The notes under the pieces are model-generated. The model worked only from the letters and a program-made list of their open reading frames with translations. It ran no database searches and had not been told where the DNA came from. This document shows positions 43,285-54,000 of a stretch of 64,000 bases of DNA, in pieces. Each line of letters begins with the position of its first letter. The first letter of the stretch is position 1. Both the position numbers and the translations under genes were made by a program. This DNA comes from Elusimicrobia bacterium RIFOXYA2_FULL_47_53 (GTDB taxonomy: Bacteria; Elusimicrobiota; Endomicrobiia; Endomicrobiales; XYA2-FULL-47-53), in contig MGVE01000006.1 of the NCBI GenBank assembly GCA_001800315.1, positions 186,001 through 250,000 of the forward strand. Reading direction: 5' to 3'.

Positions 43285-43578
43285 TTATTCAATTATTTTT
43301 TTAACTTTATAAAAATTGCCGGAGCGTTCCGGAGCGTTGGCCAGGATGTTTTCCACCAGCTCCTCAGAAGACCGCGCGGAAATGTCTTTCCTCCAGACAT
43401 TCACGATATCCATAACATGGCTTGTCGGCTTAACGCCGGAAGTGTCAAGTTCGTTAAGCTTGTCTATATATTTAAGTATGGACTCAAGCTGGGCCGAATA
43501 TTTTTCCTTTTCTTCGGCGCTGAGCTCAAGGCGCGCGAGGCGCGCGGCATAGTCAACTTCCTTATTTGTAATTTTCAT
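43285..43578 (-). CDS. gatC: Asp/Glu-tRNA amidotransferase subunit C
   Basis: The 97-aa protein matches GatC: KEVDYAARLARLELSAEEKEK at the N-terminus (residues 6-26), LESILKYIDKLNELDTSGV, then PTSHVMDIVNVWRKD and NAPERSGNFYKVKKIIE at the C-terminus. GatC stabilises the GatAB complex. GAGGTTTT precedes the ATG. It is the first gene of the gat cluster. Confidence 0.95.
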   Translation of the reverse strand: MKITNKEVDYAARLARLELSAEEKEKYSAQLESILKYIDKLNELDTSGVKPTSHVMDIVNVWRKDISARSSEELVENILANAPERSGNFYKVKKIIE

Positions 43579-43827
43579 AAAACCTCTGAATATTCAACTG
43601 CGAGACAGCCGGGCAAGCCCGGCAGCTACAAAATGAGTCAAATGTAGAACCCTAAACAATGCCTCGTCATTGCGATCTCCCGCAGGGAGAGAAGCAATCT
43701 TGCAGTTTTGTTGCTGCCATTGCGAGGCAGATTTTTATGCAGGACCGAAGCAATCACAATGTTAAGACGAGACTGCTTCTCTGCGCTCGCAACGACGGCA
43801 TAACCGTCTCAAATTGCATTTTTATAC
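43579..43827. repeat. Repeat-filled gap between uvrD and gatC
   Basis: A perfect hairpin GCCGGGC-AA-GCCCGGC is at 43608-43623. A family B copy (about 43667-43800) contains CTCCCGCAGGGAGAGAAGCA, with an internal insertion compared with the 26.2-kb copy. No gene is supported. Confidence 0.7.
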
Positions 43828-46074
43828 TTAAAAAATTTGTTCCAAATTCGCGTATTTCACCACGAGCTTTTTCCACTGGCCCGTGTCAAAAAGCACGACA
43901 AGTTTCAGGTTCTCGCCGCTCCCGGAACGCTCTATTACTTTGCCGCTTCCGAACATGTCATGACGGACTCTTGAACCTATGGCAAAATTAAATCCGGAAG
44001 CTGAATCTCCACCATAGGCTTCATCGGCAGATCCGGCATCTGGGTCAAAATGTTTAATAACGGCTCCGTCGCCGCGCCCGCCGTCAAACGGCTCGGAGTT
44101 GTCAAAATTAAGCGCGGCGCGGCCGCGAGAAACACCTGTGCCTCTCGCGGGCATGGCAACAAGGCCGGCCTCTTCTATGAATCGCGACGGCATATTCCAG
44201 CGGCTTTTTCCAAATACCTTTCTCTCGGCGGCCCAGCTTAAGTAAAGGTTTTCCTTGGCGCGGGTCATGCCGACATACATGAGCCTTCTCTCCTCTTCAA
44301 GGTCGTCTCTGTCAAAAGCCGCCTCGCCTATGGGGAAAAGGCCTTCTTCCAGGCCGGAAATAAAAACATTTTTAAATTCCAGTCCCTTGGCGAGATGAAG
44401 AGTCATGAGGATGGCCCTATCCTGCGTCTTTTCGGCTCCGACCTCGTCTAAATCGCTTACGAGCGCGACCTGGGTCAGGTAACCGGCAAGCGTTTTGTCG
44501 TCGGATCTGCGCTCAAACTCGTCAATAGCTGAAATTAATTCAAATATGTTTTCTATTTTGCTCTTTGATTCTATGGAATTCTCGGCCTCAAGCTCTCTTA
44601 TATAGCCGGTCCTGTCAAGCAGGGTTGTCGCTATTTCTTTTACGGTAAGCATTGCTTTCTCGGGAATAAACGAATCCATCATAGTTTTAAATCCGGCGAA
44701 CGCCTTTTTCGCGCCGGAGGTTATTTCCACGCCGGCGAGTTCGTTTAAGGCGGAGGAAAGGGAGATTGATTTTCCCTGCGCGTGCCTCTCAAGCGCCTCA
44801 AGGCTTGTTTTTCCTATGCCGCGGCGCGGCGAGTTTATTATTCTTTTGAAACTTACATTGTCGTTGGGGTTGTGTATGAGCCTTAAATAGCAGAGTATGT
44901 CTTTTACCTCGGCTCTTTCATAGAAACGCATGGAACCTATAACGGCGTACTCTATGCCGTTTCTCCTGAAAGCGTCTTCCAGAACGCGGGACTGCGCGTT
45001 GGTCCTGTAAAACACCGCGAAATCGGAGGCCTTTAAATCATTTTCTCTCTGAAGGCGCAGAATCTCCGAGGCTATGGACTGCGCCTCCTCGGTTTCGCTG
45101 ACGGTCTGCCAGACTTTTATCGGATTGCCGCCGAGGTTTTCCGTCCAGACTTTTTTGTTCACCCGGTTCTGGTTATTTTTTATCACCTGCCAGGCGCCGT
45201 TTAATATATTGCCCGTGGAACGGTAATTTTTCTCAAGCTTTACTGTTTTGCAGGACGGATAATCGCGCTCAAATTCCAGAATGTTGCGGATATCCGCGCC
45301 GCGCCAGGAATAGATAGACTGATCGTCGTCGCCCACGACGCATATATTTTTGTGTTTCGCCGAGATATATTTAGTCAGCAGGTACTGCGCGTGGTTGGTG
45401 TCCTGGTACTCGTCCACCAGAACATATTCAAACCGCTCCTGGTATTTTTCAAGCAGGGTTTTGTTGTCGCGCAAAGCCATGACCGTCATCATAAGCAGGT
45501 CGCCGAAATCAAGCGCGCCGGCTATTTTAAGTTTTTTCTGGTAAAGTCCGTATATGGTGGCGCTTATCTGCCGGAAATAATCGCCTGAAGTCAGCGCGTG
45601 AATGCCGTAAGAGTCCGCGTCTATAAGCTCGTCTTTCGCGCGGCTGATGACTTCAATCATCCGGCCAGGCTTGAATTTCTTTTCGTCCAGGTTGAGTTCT
45701 TTAACGCAGTCGGTGAGCACTTTTTTCTGGTCGGAAGTGTCGTATATTAGAAACTCCGGGTTTAAGCCTATGTTTTTGGCTTCAACCCTTAAAAACTGGG
45801 CTCCGAAAGAATGGAAAGTTGATATCCAGACCGCTCGGCCCCGCCCGGGGAAAAGTTCGTCCACGCGGCGGCGCATCTCTTCGGCGGCTTTATTGGTGAA
45901 TGTCACGGCCAGGATTTTTGACGGATGGACACCCTTGGAAATGAGGTTGGCGATCCTGTGGGTGATTACCCTTGTTTTGCCGGTTCCGGCGCCGGCGAAA
46001 ATAAGCAGAGGGCCTTCCAGGTGGAGAGCGGCCTGCTGCTGGTTTTCATTGAGATTTGCTGTTAATGTTTCCAT
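43828..46074 (-). CDS. UvrD/PcrA-type superfamily 1 DNA helicase
   Basis: The 748-aa 3'-5' helicase has all SF1A motifs: Walker A GAGTGKTRVI, motif Ia TFTNKAAEEM, Walker B LVDEYQDTN, motif III GDDDQSIYSWRGA, motif IV NYRST, motif V TLHLAKGLEFKNVFISG and motif VI RRLMYVGMTRAKENL. The C-terminus ends with a PcrA-like small domain (VRHDMFGSGKVIE), used for RNA polymerase or DNA contacts. It acts in nucleotide-excision and mismatch repair and in clearing replication obstacles. A TATAAT box lies nine bases before the ATG, so its mRNA should be leaderless. Confidence 0.95.
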   Translation of the reverse strand: METLTANLNENQQQAALHLEGPLLIFAGAGTGKTRVITHRIANLISKGVHPSKILAVTFTNKAAEEMRRRVDELFPGRGRAVWISTFHSFGAQFLRVEAKNIGLNPEFLIYDTSDQKKVLTDCVKELNLDEKKFKPGRMIEVISRAKDELIDADSYGIHALTSGDYFRQISATIYGLYQKKLKIAGALDFGDLLMMTVMALRDNKTLLEKYQERFEYVLVDEYQDTNHAQYLLTKYISAKHKNICVVGDDDQSIYSWRGADIRNILEFERDYPSCKTVKLEKNYRSTGNILNGAWQVIKNNQNRVNKKVWTENLGGNPIKVWQTVSETEEAQSIASEILRLQRENDLKASDFAVFYRTNAQSRVLEDAFRRNGIEYAVIGSMRFYERAEVKDILCYLRLIHNPNDNVSFKRIINSPRRGIGKTSLEALERHAQGKSISLSSALNELAGVEITSGAKKAFAGFKTMMDSFIPEKAMLTVKEIATTLLDRTGYIRELEAENSIESKSKIENIFELISAIDEFERRSDDKTLAGYLTQVALVSDLDEVGAEKTQDRAILMTLHLAKGLEFKNVFISGLEEGLFPIGEAAFDRDDLEEERRLMYVGMTRAKENLYLSWAAERKVFGKSRWNMPSRFIEEAGLVAMPARGTGVSRGRAALNFDNSEPFDGGRGDGAVIKHFDPDAGSADEAYGGDSASGFNFAIGSRVRHDMFGSGKVIERSGSGENLKLVVLFDTGQWKKLVVKYANLEQIF

Positions 46075-46083
46075 TGAAACTGG

Positions 46084-46112
46084 ATTATACCATAATTGTT
46101 TCTGACGGGCAA
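46084..46112 (-). promoter_or_regulatory. uvrD promoter, leaderless
   Basis: TTGCCC (46112-46107), a 17-bp spacer and TATAAT (46089-46084) are followed by nine bases and then the ATG at 46074. The transcript would begin almost at the start codon, with no ribosome-binding site. Confidence 0.72.
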
Positions 46113-46132
46113 CAGGAGCGCAAAAATAGCGG

Positions 46133-46176
46133 GTTCAGGGTGAAGATTTCACCAGGTATTTAAAGTCACCCTGAAC
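46133..46176 (-). terminator. Possible terminator of the giant gene
   Basis: GTTCAGGGTGA and TCACCCTGAAC (46133-46143 and 46166-46176) form an 11-bp stem, with an alternative nested GGTGAA/TTCACC hairpin. CTATTTTTG follows on the minus strand. It lies ~180 nt after the giant gene's stop and just before the uvrD promoter. Confidence 0.45.
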
Positions 46177-46357
46177 ATTTTAAGTTCTAAGTTGTAAGCT
46201 ATAAGTGAACGGCAAACTTTTTCTTTGTCGTCATACCAGCGGAAGCTGGTATCCAGAGGTTTTTCTGGATTCCTGCTTTCCAAACTGTGTCGTAACTGCC
46301 ATTAACGAGGGCTTTGAGCTGTTGTCATGCAGAAGACGGCACCGTCAGACACATTGT
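46177..46357. repeat. Dispersed repeats after the giant gene
   Basis: Heptamer-like TTTTAAGTTCTAAGTTGTAA units (46177-46203) are followed by a family C copy (46225-46262) and a family A copy (46285-46335). No gene is visible. Confidence 0.75.
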
Positions 46358-48060
46358 TTATGCCGCTAACAGCACTTTCTTTATAGACTGGGCATTTAGA
46401 ATATCTTCCCGTTCTTCGCGCATTTTAGAGGCCTTGCGTTCGGCAAGCTGAGTAATAAGCTCAATTGTAGTGTTTATCGCGCGCGGCTCGCTCTCCCGCA
46501 TGCCCAGCTGGTTGATTTTGTCATTTAGGCGGGCATAAAACTCTTCCGTATTGACATTATTCTGTTCCATGAAATTGTCGGCCGTGACCTCAAGGCCCGC
46601 GGCTTCCGTATTATACGCCTTCTGAGTCATAAGGCTTCTGCCCAGCGTAATTTCAAGGTTTCTGTCGGAAAGCCCGTTCACGGCTCCCGCGTTCAAGAGT
46701 TTTTCTTTAGCCAGCATTTTCTCGGCTATGGCAAACAGGAATGCCTCCTGAATCTTATTAAGTTCCTTTTCCTGCAGCGTTCCGCTTATGTCCGATTTTA
46801 TTTTTTCAAGATAGGCGTTTACCGGATGAGAGGCTCCCAGTATACCCATTGCTGTCAGCGCGGCATCCCTGTCTCCGCCGTAAAGCGATTTCACTAAACT
46901 GCCGGCATCCTGAGTTAAAACGGGCAGTTTATCCCGGTCCCAGGCGTAAGCCACATCCCTTACAAACTCCCGCGACATGATATTTGAATTATAAAAACTC
47001 AGCACCGCGGTCTTTAAGACCTCGGTTAACGCTATCCTGTCGGAGATGTCCCTGTCGGCGCCTTTAATGAGTGTCTGCATTTCGCTTAAGTTCAGTATTT
47101 TGCAGGGCTCGGCGGAGTTTCTTATTTTATTTATCAGCGAGTCGGCGTCTGAGTAGCCGCTGATGCTGTCGGCTCTTATTTCCGCTCCGCCCGTAAAATT
47201 GTATATAACGGTTTCATTGCCGGAGGCCAGTTTGTATCCGTCAAAACCCATTTCTTTATAATAGGCACTTCTGGAGCCGTTGTCTTTTAAATCAACGCAA
47301 AGAGAAACTCCGCTTTTACGCGCGAGCCCGGCTATCCGGCGGACCTCGTAGTCGCTGAGCCCCGAGAAAATCTCCGGGCTGACTATCATCTGGCCGTTGC
47401 CGGCCGCGTTGAAGGCCTCAAGGTTTGCCGTGAATTCTTTGATGCTGAAAATATTATCCATGTTGATATATATGTTTTGCGGCATGGCAACGCTTTCGGC
47501 GTTTCTAATAGTCATCAGTTCGCTTAATTTGACTTCTATGGCGCCGGAAACACCGCTTGCGGCTCCCTCAAAATAATCGGAAGAAACAACAAGGCTTCCC
47601 TGCCGGTCATATGTCACCGCCTTCGCGGGTCTATTGTGGTCTATTATTATGCCGGGTTTAAAACCCATGGAACTGATATCAGCCTGGCGCAACACCGGCG
47701 ATTTAACAGCCGCGAGCATATTTTTAAGCCTGGCCGATATTCTGGCGGAGCCCCTGAGCCTTGTCTCGTCGGTCACCAGAGCGTTTAGCTCGGCTTCTAT
47801 CTCGCCCGGTTCGGCGCCGTCGGCAAACATAACCAGCGCGCCGGCCCTCGTGCTGGCCCATAACGGGCTGCCGTTTATTTTTACGCCGGTGTTTTTTAAA
47901 TTCCAGCCTTTCCCGGACTCCGGCATTTTTTCCAAAACATATATATTGGTGTAAATTCTGCCCTGCTCGTCAACGCTGGCGGCCCCGAATTCTTTTACGG
48001 CTTTAGAAAGCGCGGAAAATTTAACAAAGTGCCAGTTCAAATAGGAATGAGACGAAACCT
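46358..48060 (-). other. Giant protein: unrecognised C-terminal region
   Basis: About 568 residues form no domain I can name. A middle stretch with QNIYINMDNIFSIKEF, GVSLCVDLKDNG and KEMGFDGYKLASGN has the strand-helix rhythm of a TIM-barrel-like fold. The last 120 residues are helical and charged and end KKVLLAA. Confidence 0.5.
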
Positions 48061-51000
48061 TGAAAAACAGAGAGGACACAAATTCAGGCAGGTTTTTTAA
48101 CATTGAAATTATTGAAACCGCCCCAAACGCGCGCCGGCCGGTTTTTTGCGTTTTTATTTCGCCGTCACCCGATTTCTTTTCCGGCTTAACCGCAGGCTCA
48201 TCGGGTTCTTTAAGAGCTTCAATGGTTGACGGTTTGGAAAAATAATCAAATAGAAACATATTCCAAATGGTTGAAAACACGAAGGCATGCAGGAATATCA
48301 GGACATTGGCCGAGTCAAAATACGGGAAATAGGTGCGCATTGCGTCGTCTAAGCTCCAGCCCACTGTCATCGCGGCAGTCCAGTACAAAGTGTTATAGCC
48401 CATGAGCCTGGCGTAGCGGTTCCACAAATTTGACACCACATTCTTAACACCGGGTTTGTCGTATTCCCCTAAAAACAGCCCTCTTATGGATATTTTATGA
48501 ATAGCGAGCTCCATGGTAAGCACCCTTAAACCTGTGTTCACAAGCGGTGAGACAAAACCCACATCAAATATCACCCTCGCGAATATCCCCATCACCTCTC
48601 CCTGTCCTGCCAGAGCGGGAGTAAAGTATCCGGCCATAAAGAATCCATAAAGGAAAATATACCGGTAATAGCTTGTAAGAAGGGATTTAAACGACCAGCG
48701 AATAATTTCTCTGAAGCCGCCCGGGTCAGTTACTCCCCGTTTCATAAGATTAATCTTATTTGACAGTCCCTTGCCCTGGCTCAGCCTGGCCCTTGACATC
48801 CAGGAAGCTACAAACGCGGTGGCAAACGCTATCGCGACTTTATAGATATGTCCGGCCGAACCGACTCCGTCGTAACCAAGATTTGAAAGCGCAAAATGAA
48901 TAAACGGTATCGCGGCTGTCGCGGGAATAACGAAGGCGAAATTGGTTCTTACTATTTTTGGGATAGCCCTTATCGCAGCGTATTTATTTTCCAGGGCGGC
49001 GGCGCGCTCGCTGAGCCATTTACCTGCCAAGATACTGCTGTTTAGCAACCAGCCTCCCGCTACCAATACCGCGAAGGGCGCCAAAAGGCCCGGGAAAGCG
49101 GGCAGGATATAGAAAATTGAAATACCTATATATAGAACTGTCAGCCAAAGGCCGAATTTATTTATTCCTCTTATTATCGCGGGCTTATATTCCGAAATAC
49201 CGAAGGCCGCGCGCAGTGCTTTGCCGAAAACAAACCTGCCGATCGCGTAGGTGCTCGTCAAGGTGAGCGGTGTGTTGATTTTCTTTGGTAAAACTATGGT
49301 GAAAGCCGCTCCCTTATCTTTCACGCTATGAATGCTAATTGTCCCGTTCATACTTTCAACCATGTCTTTGCAAATAGCAAGGCCGTAACCGGAGAGCCCT
49401 CCCTCTTTACTTGTTTCTCCAGGATTAAACAACCTGTTATCTTTCAGAAGCTCTTCCGGAATGCCTGGCCCGTTATCAGAAAATACAATAATCCAATTAT
49501 CATCGTCTTCTGAAACGCGAATTTCACGCAGAGGTTTCCAGTCAGTTTGTGCGTGTTTCATTAAAAGATAAATTTCATAATCATAGGAAGCTTCCTGTGA
49601 ATTTTTAAGCAGATTTTTAAATATTCGCGATAATGCGCCTTTATTGCCCAATATTTCAGTCTTATCTCCTCCCCAATTAAACTCAAGTAAAGCATCCTCA
49701 CGAGTTATTGAGCGGAGTTGTTGTTCAAACACCTCATTATTTATGGTTGTGAGTTCTCTGCTGTCCTCTATAATATTCTGCAATTCATCAACCATGTTCA
49801 GCAGATCATTGTCCTTTTCTGTTAGCCGCGCTTTAATATTATCCAGCTCCAGAACAAGTTCGCGCGCAAGAGAGTCTAACTGCTCCGAGATAATTCTTTC
49901 GTTACTCTGTTTGTTCTTATCCTTAGCCTCCCAGATCTTATTTACATATGCGGCGCTCAATTCTTGAAACCGCCGCGGGTTTATTTTATTTTCACCGCGA
50001 TTACTAACTTCTATGATTTTTTTCTTGAACTCCGGAATAAGAGCCAAATCATGTATCCGCATAGTGTGTTTAACAATATTTTTTCTTGTATCCAGTTCCA
50101 GGGCAGTCAATTTTGTTTCTAATTCATCTTTTTCAAACACGGGCTGTACATTGGCCTTGGATGAAACGGTTTTTTTGCTGTATATCGCGGGAAGCAATTC
50201 TAACAGCTGAGGTTCGCCTCTTTCTATTTCTTCAAGGATCGCGTACGCAACAACCTCGTCGGCATATCTTAAAAGGCTGTGTATCTCGCCGGCGTATCTT
50301 CTGTCGTTTCTTTCAACCCCCAATACTTCCCGCTGGTCAATTATGCGGATGTGTCCGTCATTAGAAATATGGTATTGAATGTCTCTGTCAAAATCCAGGC
50401 CCTTTGCATTTAACCGTGCCCTGGCTTCTTTGAGTTCCAGGTAAGTCTGCAAGGTAATGTTGTTCCTGCCGGCAAAAGGCATTTCACCCGGGACTATATC
50501 CATAACAATGTTAAGTTTGTCCTCGCTGTCGCGGTAAACGCCGTACACTTTCGGGCCTATGCCCAGCCGGTCCGCCGTGACCGCGCCCTTGTAATCCTGA
50601 AGAAATTCTTTTTCCAGTTTTCTGGGCGAATCTTTTCGCGTGAGCTTGCGCAGAGCAACCGGCGTACCGTCGTCAAGCCAGCCAACCCTGACCACGGCGT
50701 TACCGCCGCTGAAATGCGCGCTGCCAAGAATTATCTCTTTTCCCGGGAAATTGACATTTTCCAATAGCGGTAAGTTATCCGCGGTGAAATTCGTATCGCC
50801 GGTTTCCCGGGCCGCTCTTAATCCGCCGACGGTTGAATAACCGACAGGGAGATCCTCGGAGCGGATAGCCATGGTGGGCAGATAAACAAAGTTATCGCGC
50901 CTTTTTCTTTCTATATAATTGAGTATACCCTCATCTTTTACGACCTTTTCCGTACTTTCAGCGGCTCTTTTTAAAAGGTGTTCTATCGCGGGCGGCATCT

Positions 51001-54000
51001 TTGTCCTGTACTCGCCAGTCTCCGCGACAGGAACAGAGGCGCCGTCGGCCACGCCTTCTTTCTGCCACAGCTCCAGCTCCCAGTCATAAGTTGAAGCGAA
51101 TTTGCCGGCCATTACTTTTTCAAAAGCATTGTTTATTTCATCATTTAACAAATCAAGCTTGACGCCTCTTTCGCCGTTTCTCCATTGGCTGGTTATTTTT
51201 TCCCATACTGACCTGAAATTTTTGTTGAGCTTTTTTTCACTGATATCGGGGCCTATAACAATTACCTTTGAAGAGGCTGTCACAACATCTATGAATTTTT
51301 CAATTTTATTGTTTACGCTCAACGAAGCTTTCTGGAGATAGACATCAACCGGCGTGAGATAATCAACCCCTGTAATATCGCCCTTTTTAAGCGTTATGGA
51401 GCGCATTTTTGGTTTCTCTGCGCCGGGATAAGCCCACCAGAATTTCAGCACCGCGCTCCCGTCGGTATTTACAGAAATCGGAAGAATATCATTTTGTTTG
51501 ACGCCTAAGGCCTTGAGTTCCAGGACTATAAGCTCCTCCATATATGAGTCAACAAGCTGTATGGGCCAGTAGCCGAGGTGATTTCTGTATTCATAGTAAG
51601 CGGCAGGATGGCTTTCATAAACATCAAGCTCAATATCATCCCATTTCTCTATCAGAGCCTGCAGGCCATTTCCGTCATACCCCAACTTGTCAATAAATTC
51701 CATTTCCGTGGCATCCGCAATGAACAGCGGGCTTGCTATATCCGGACCGGAGGCCGCGTATCTTAAAGAAATTCCTAAGCTCTTCGGATTTATTATTTCC
51801 TTGTTTTGCAGGTAATACTCCATTTGTTCCGGGCTTATAAGCCCGTTTTCAACAGCGGGTATTCTGTTGATAAAATCTTCATTTTCTGACATTTTGCCGC
51901 TGGAGGTTATTTCTTTTCCAAAAATCAGCGGCTTGCCGGCTTTGGTGCCGCTTCCAAATAATAAATTGTAAAGCGCGTGCGTTGAGGCGTTGGCAAGGTA
52001 GGCTATATAGGCGTTCTGCGTGAAGTGCCACGCGAGGTAGGTCGCTGTCCATATTGCGCCGGCTCCGGCAAGCCTCGGCCAGTCGGGTTTGCCCAGCAGG
52101 AAATTTATCAGTATCTGAAGTGTGTGCAAAACAATATCAGGCAGCCAGAAGGGGGCAAATTTCAGCTCTACCCACCGCTTCATTTGCGGTTCATTGGAAA
52201 GCGTTTCTTTGTATTGCGGATTGCTCTTGCGGAAATTCTTGAAATACCATCTCCCTATTTTATAGGTGCTCGCATGCGTAAGCCGGGAACCATTTTCATC
52301 CGAACTAATTTCTTCGGTGCTGTGCACTTTCCCGGTAGATGAAACCCCGGCGTATAAACCAGATCTATCTGTATTCGGACTGCTGTGAACCGATTGTCTT
52401 GGCAAATCGGGCCATGGGATGTCTTTAAATTCCGAGAATTCCGGGCCCGCCATAAACCTATTATTATCTGTTTTAATAATTCTGCCATCCTCTTCAAAAA
52501 CCGCGAGGTTTTCTGACAGGGCGTTTACATCCGCCTCATAGCCAAATTTACCATTTACTATCTTTTGAATATCTGAAACGGTGAATGTTTTATCAATTAA
52601 ATATAGACGCACCACTTCGCGAATCATGCCCCTGTAAATAATGCTCTTTAACTCATTCCCTCCCAAAGTGATTTTTTCGTCACTGATATATTTAAGGGTT
52701 TTTGTGAAATCGCCCAGCAATCTTTCCCCAAACTTCATTGAAACGGCAGAGGTTATGGTTGCGCTTTTTCTTTCATTTTCACTCAGTTCAACCATCTCTT
52801 GTAGATAGTCAAGAAGGATTCGCGTCTGCTCGTCAATCAATTGCCTTATAAGCAGCTGTTCTTCGCTCTTTATTTCTCCGAATTTGGCTGAGCGGAAAAT
52901 AATCTTCAATTCCCAGAAGAACATCGCCTGGCTTTCTTCCCATTGCTTAATTAAATTTATGATTTCCGAAATGTCTTTGTCTTTGAAACTATATTCGTAT
53001 GCGAGCCGATTGGGATCATAAGTATCTTTATCTATTAATCCCAAATCAATCAACTGCGCGGTGAACCTGCTTTGCGTCATCGGGATATACATTTTAAGCG
53101 GATAGGTTATGCGGCTATCCATGCCCGTTTTTTTAAGAAATGATATATTTTCCTTAACCTCTTCTGTCGTAACCAATGGGTCTACCATTATAAATCCCGG
53201 CACAACATAAATACCCATGGATTCTATTCGCGCAATTGCTTCTTCATTCTCTGCAACTGTGGCCGCCTTGCCGTAACGCTTTAGTTGTGCGGGCGACCCT
53301 GATTCAATGCCGATGAACAACACCCTTAACCCGGCCGCGTAAAGTTTTTTATACGCGTTCAATCGCTTTTCATTTTCAAAATCCGAGTCATTCTGCCTGT
53401 ACACATTGCGAACGCTTGCCGAGGTGCCGAAAATTAATCCCGGGTGAATGTTGCCTTTCTTTTTTTCATCAATGATTCTGTCGGCCAAATCAAGCACCCT
53501 TTCCACGCCGCCGGCAAATAGATCTTCATCAACAAAATTTATATTCCGCACCCCTAATTTGCTCGCTTCAATAATGTCCTCAATAATTGAATTGATGGGA
53601 CGGCCTTTCCATCCTCCTTCCAAAAACGGTTTTCTGTCGCATATAGCGCAATTAAACGGGCACCCGCGGCTGGTTTCCATGTATACAACACCGCCTGAAT
53701 TCACAACTGCCGGGAGTATATCGGGCAAGGGTATGCCAATATTCTCTATGGAGTTGCTGCTGCGCGGCCCATTCCGCCTGATTCCGTTTTCGTCAATGTA
53801 TGAAACATTATGAATTGCTGATTTGGGTATATTCCCCTTCGCAAACTTTACGGTATCTATCATTGCTTCTTCGCCCATCCCAACGCAAACCATGACCTCG
53901 GGAAACTTTTCAAGAATGAAGTCAACATTATAAGAAGCGACAATGTTTCCAGCGATAACAATTGGCCTTTCGCTTTTTGGCAGAGAGTTGACATAAGCCA

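Noticed and set aside
43659-43991. 110-codon plus-strand frame between gatC and uvrD
   Set aside because: It begins in a family B repeat and runs antisense into uvrD.
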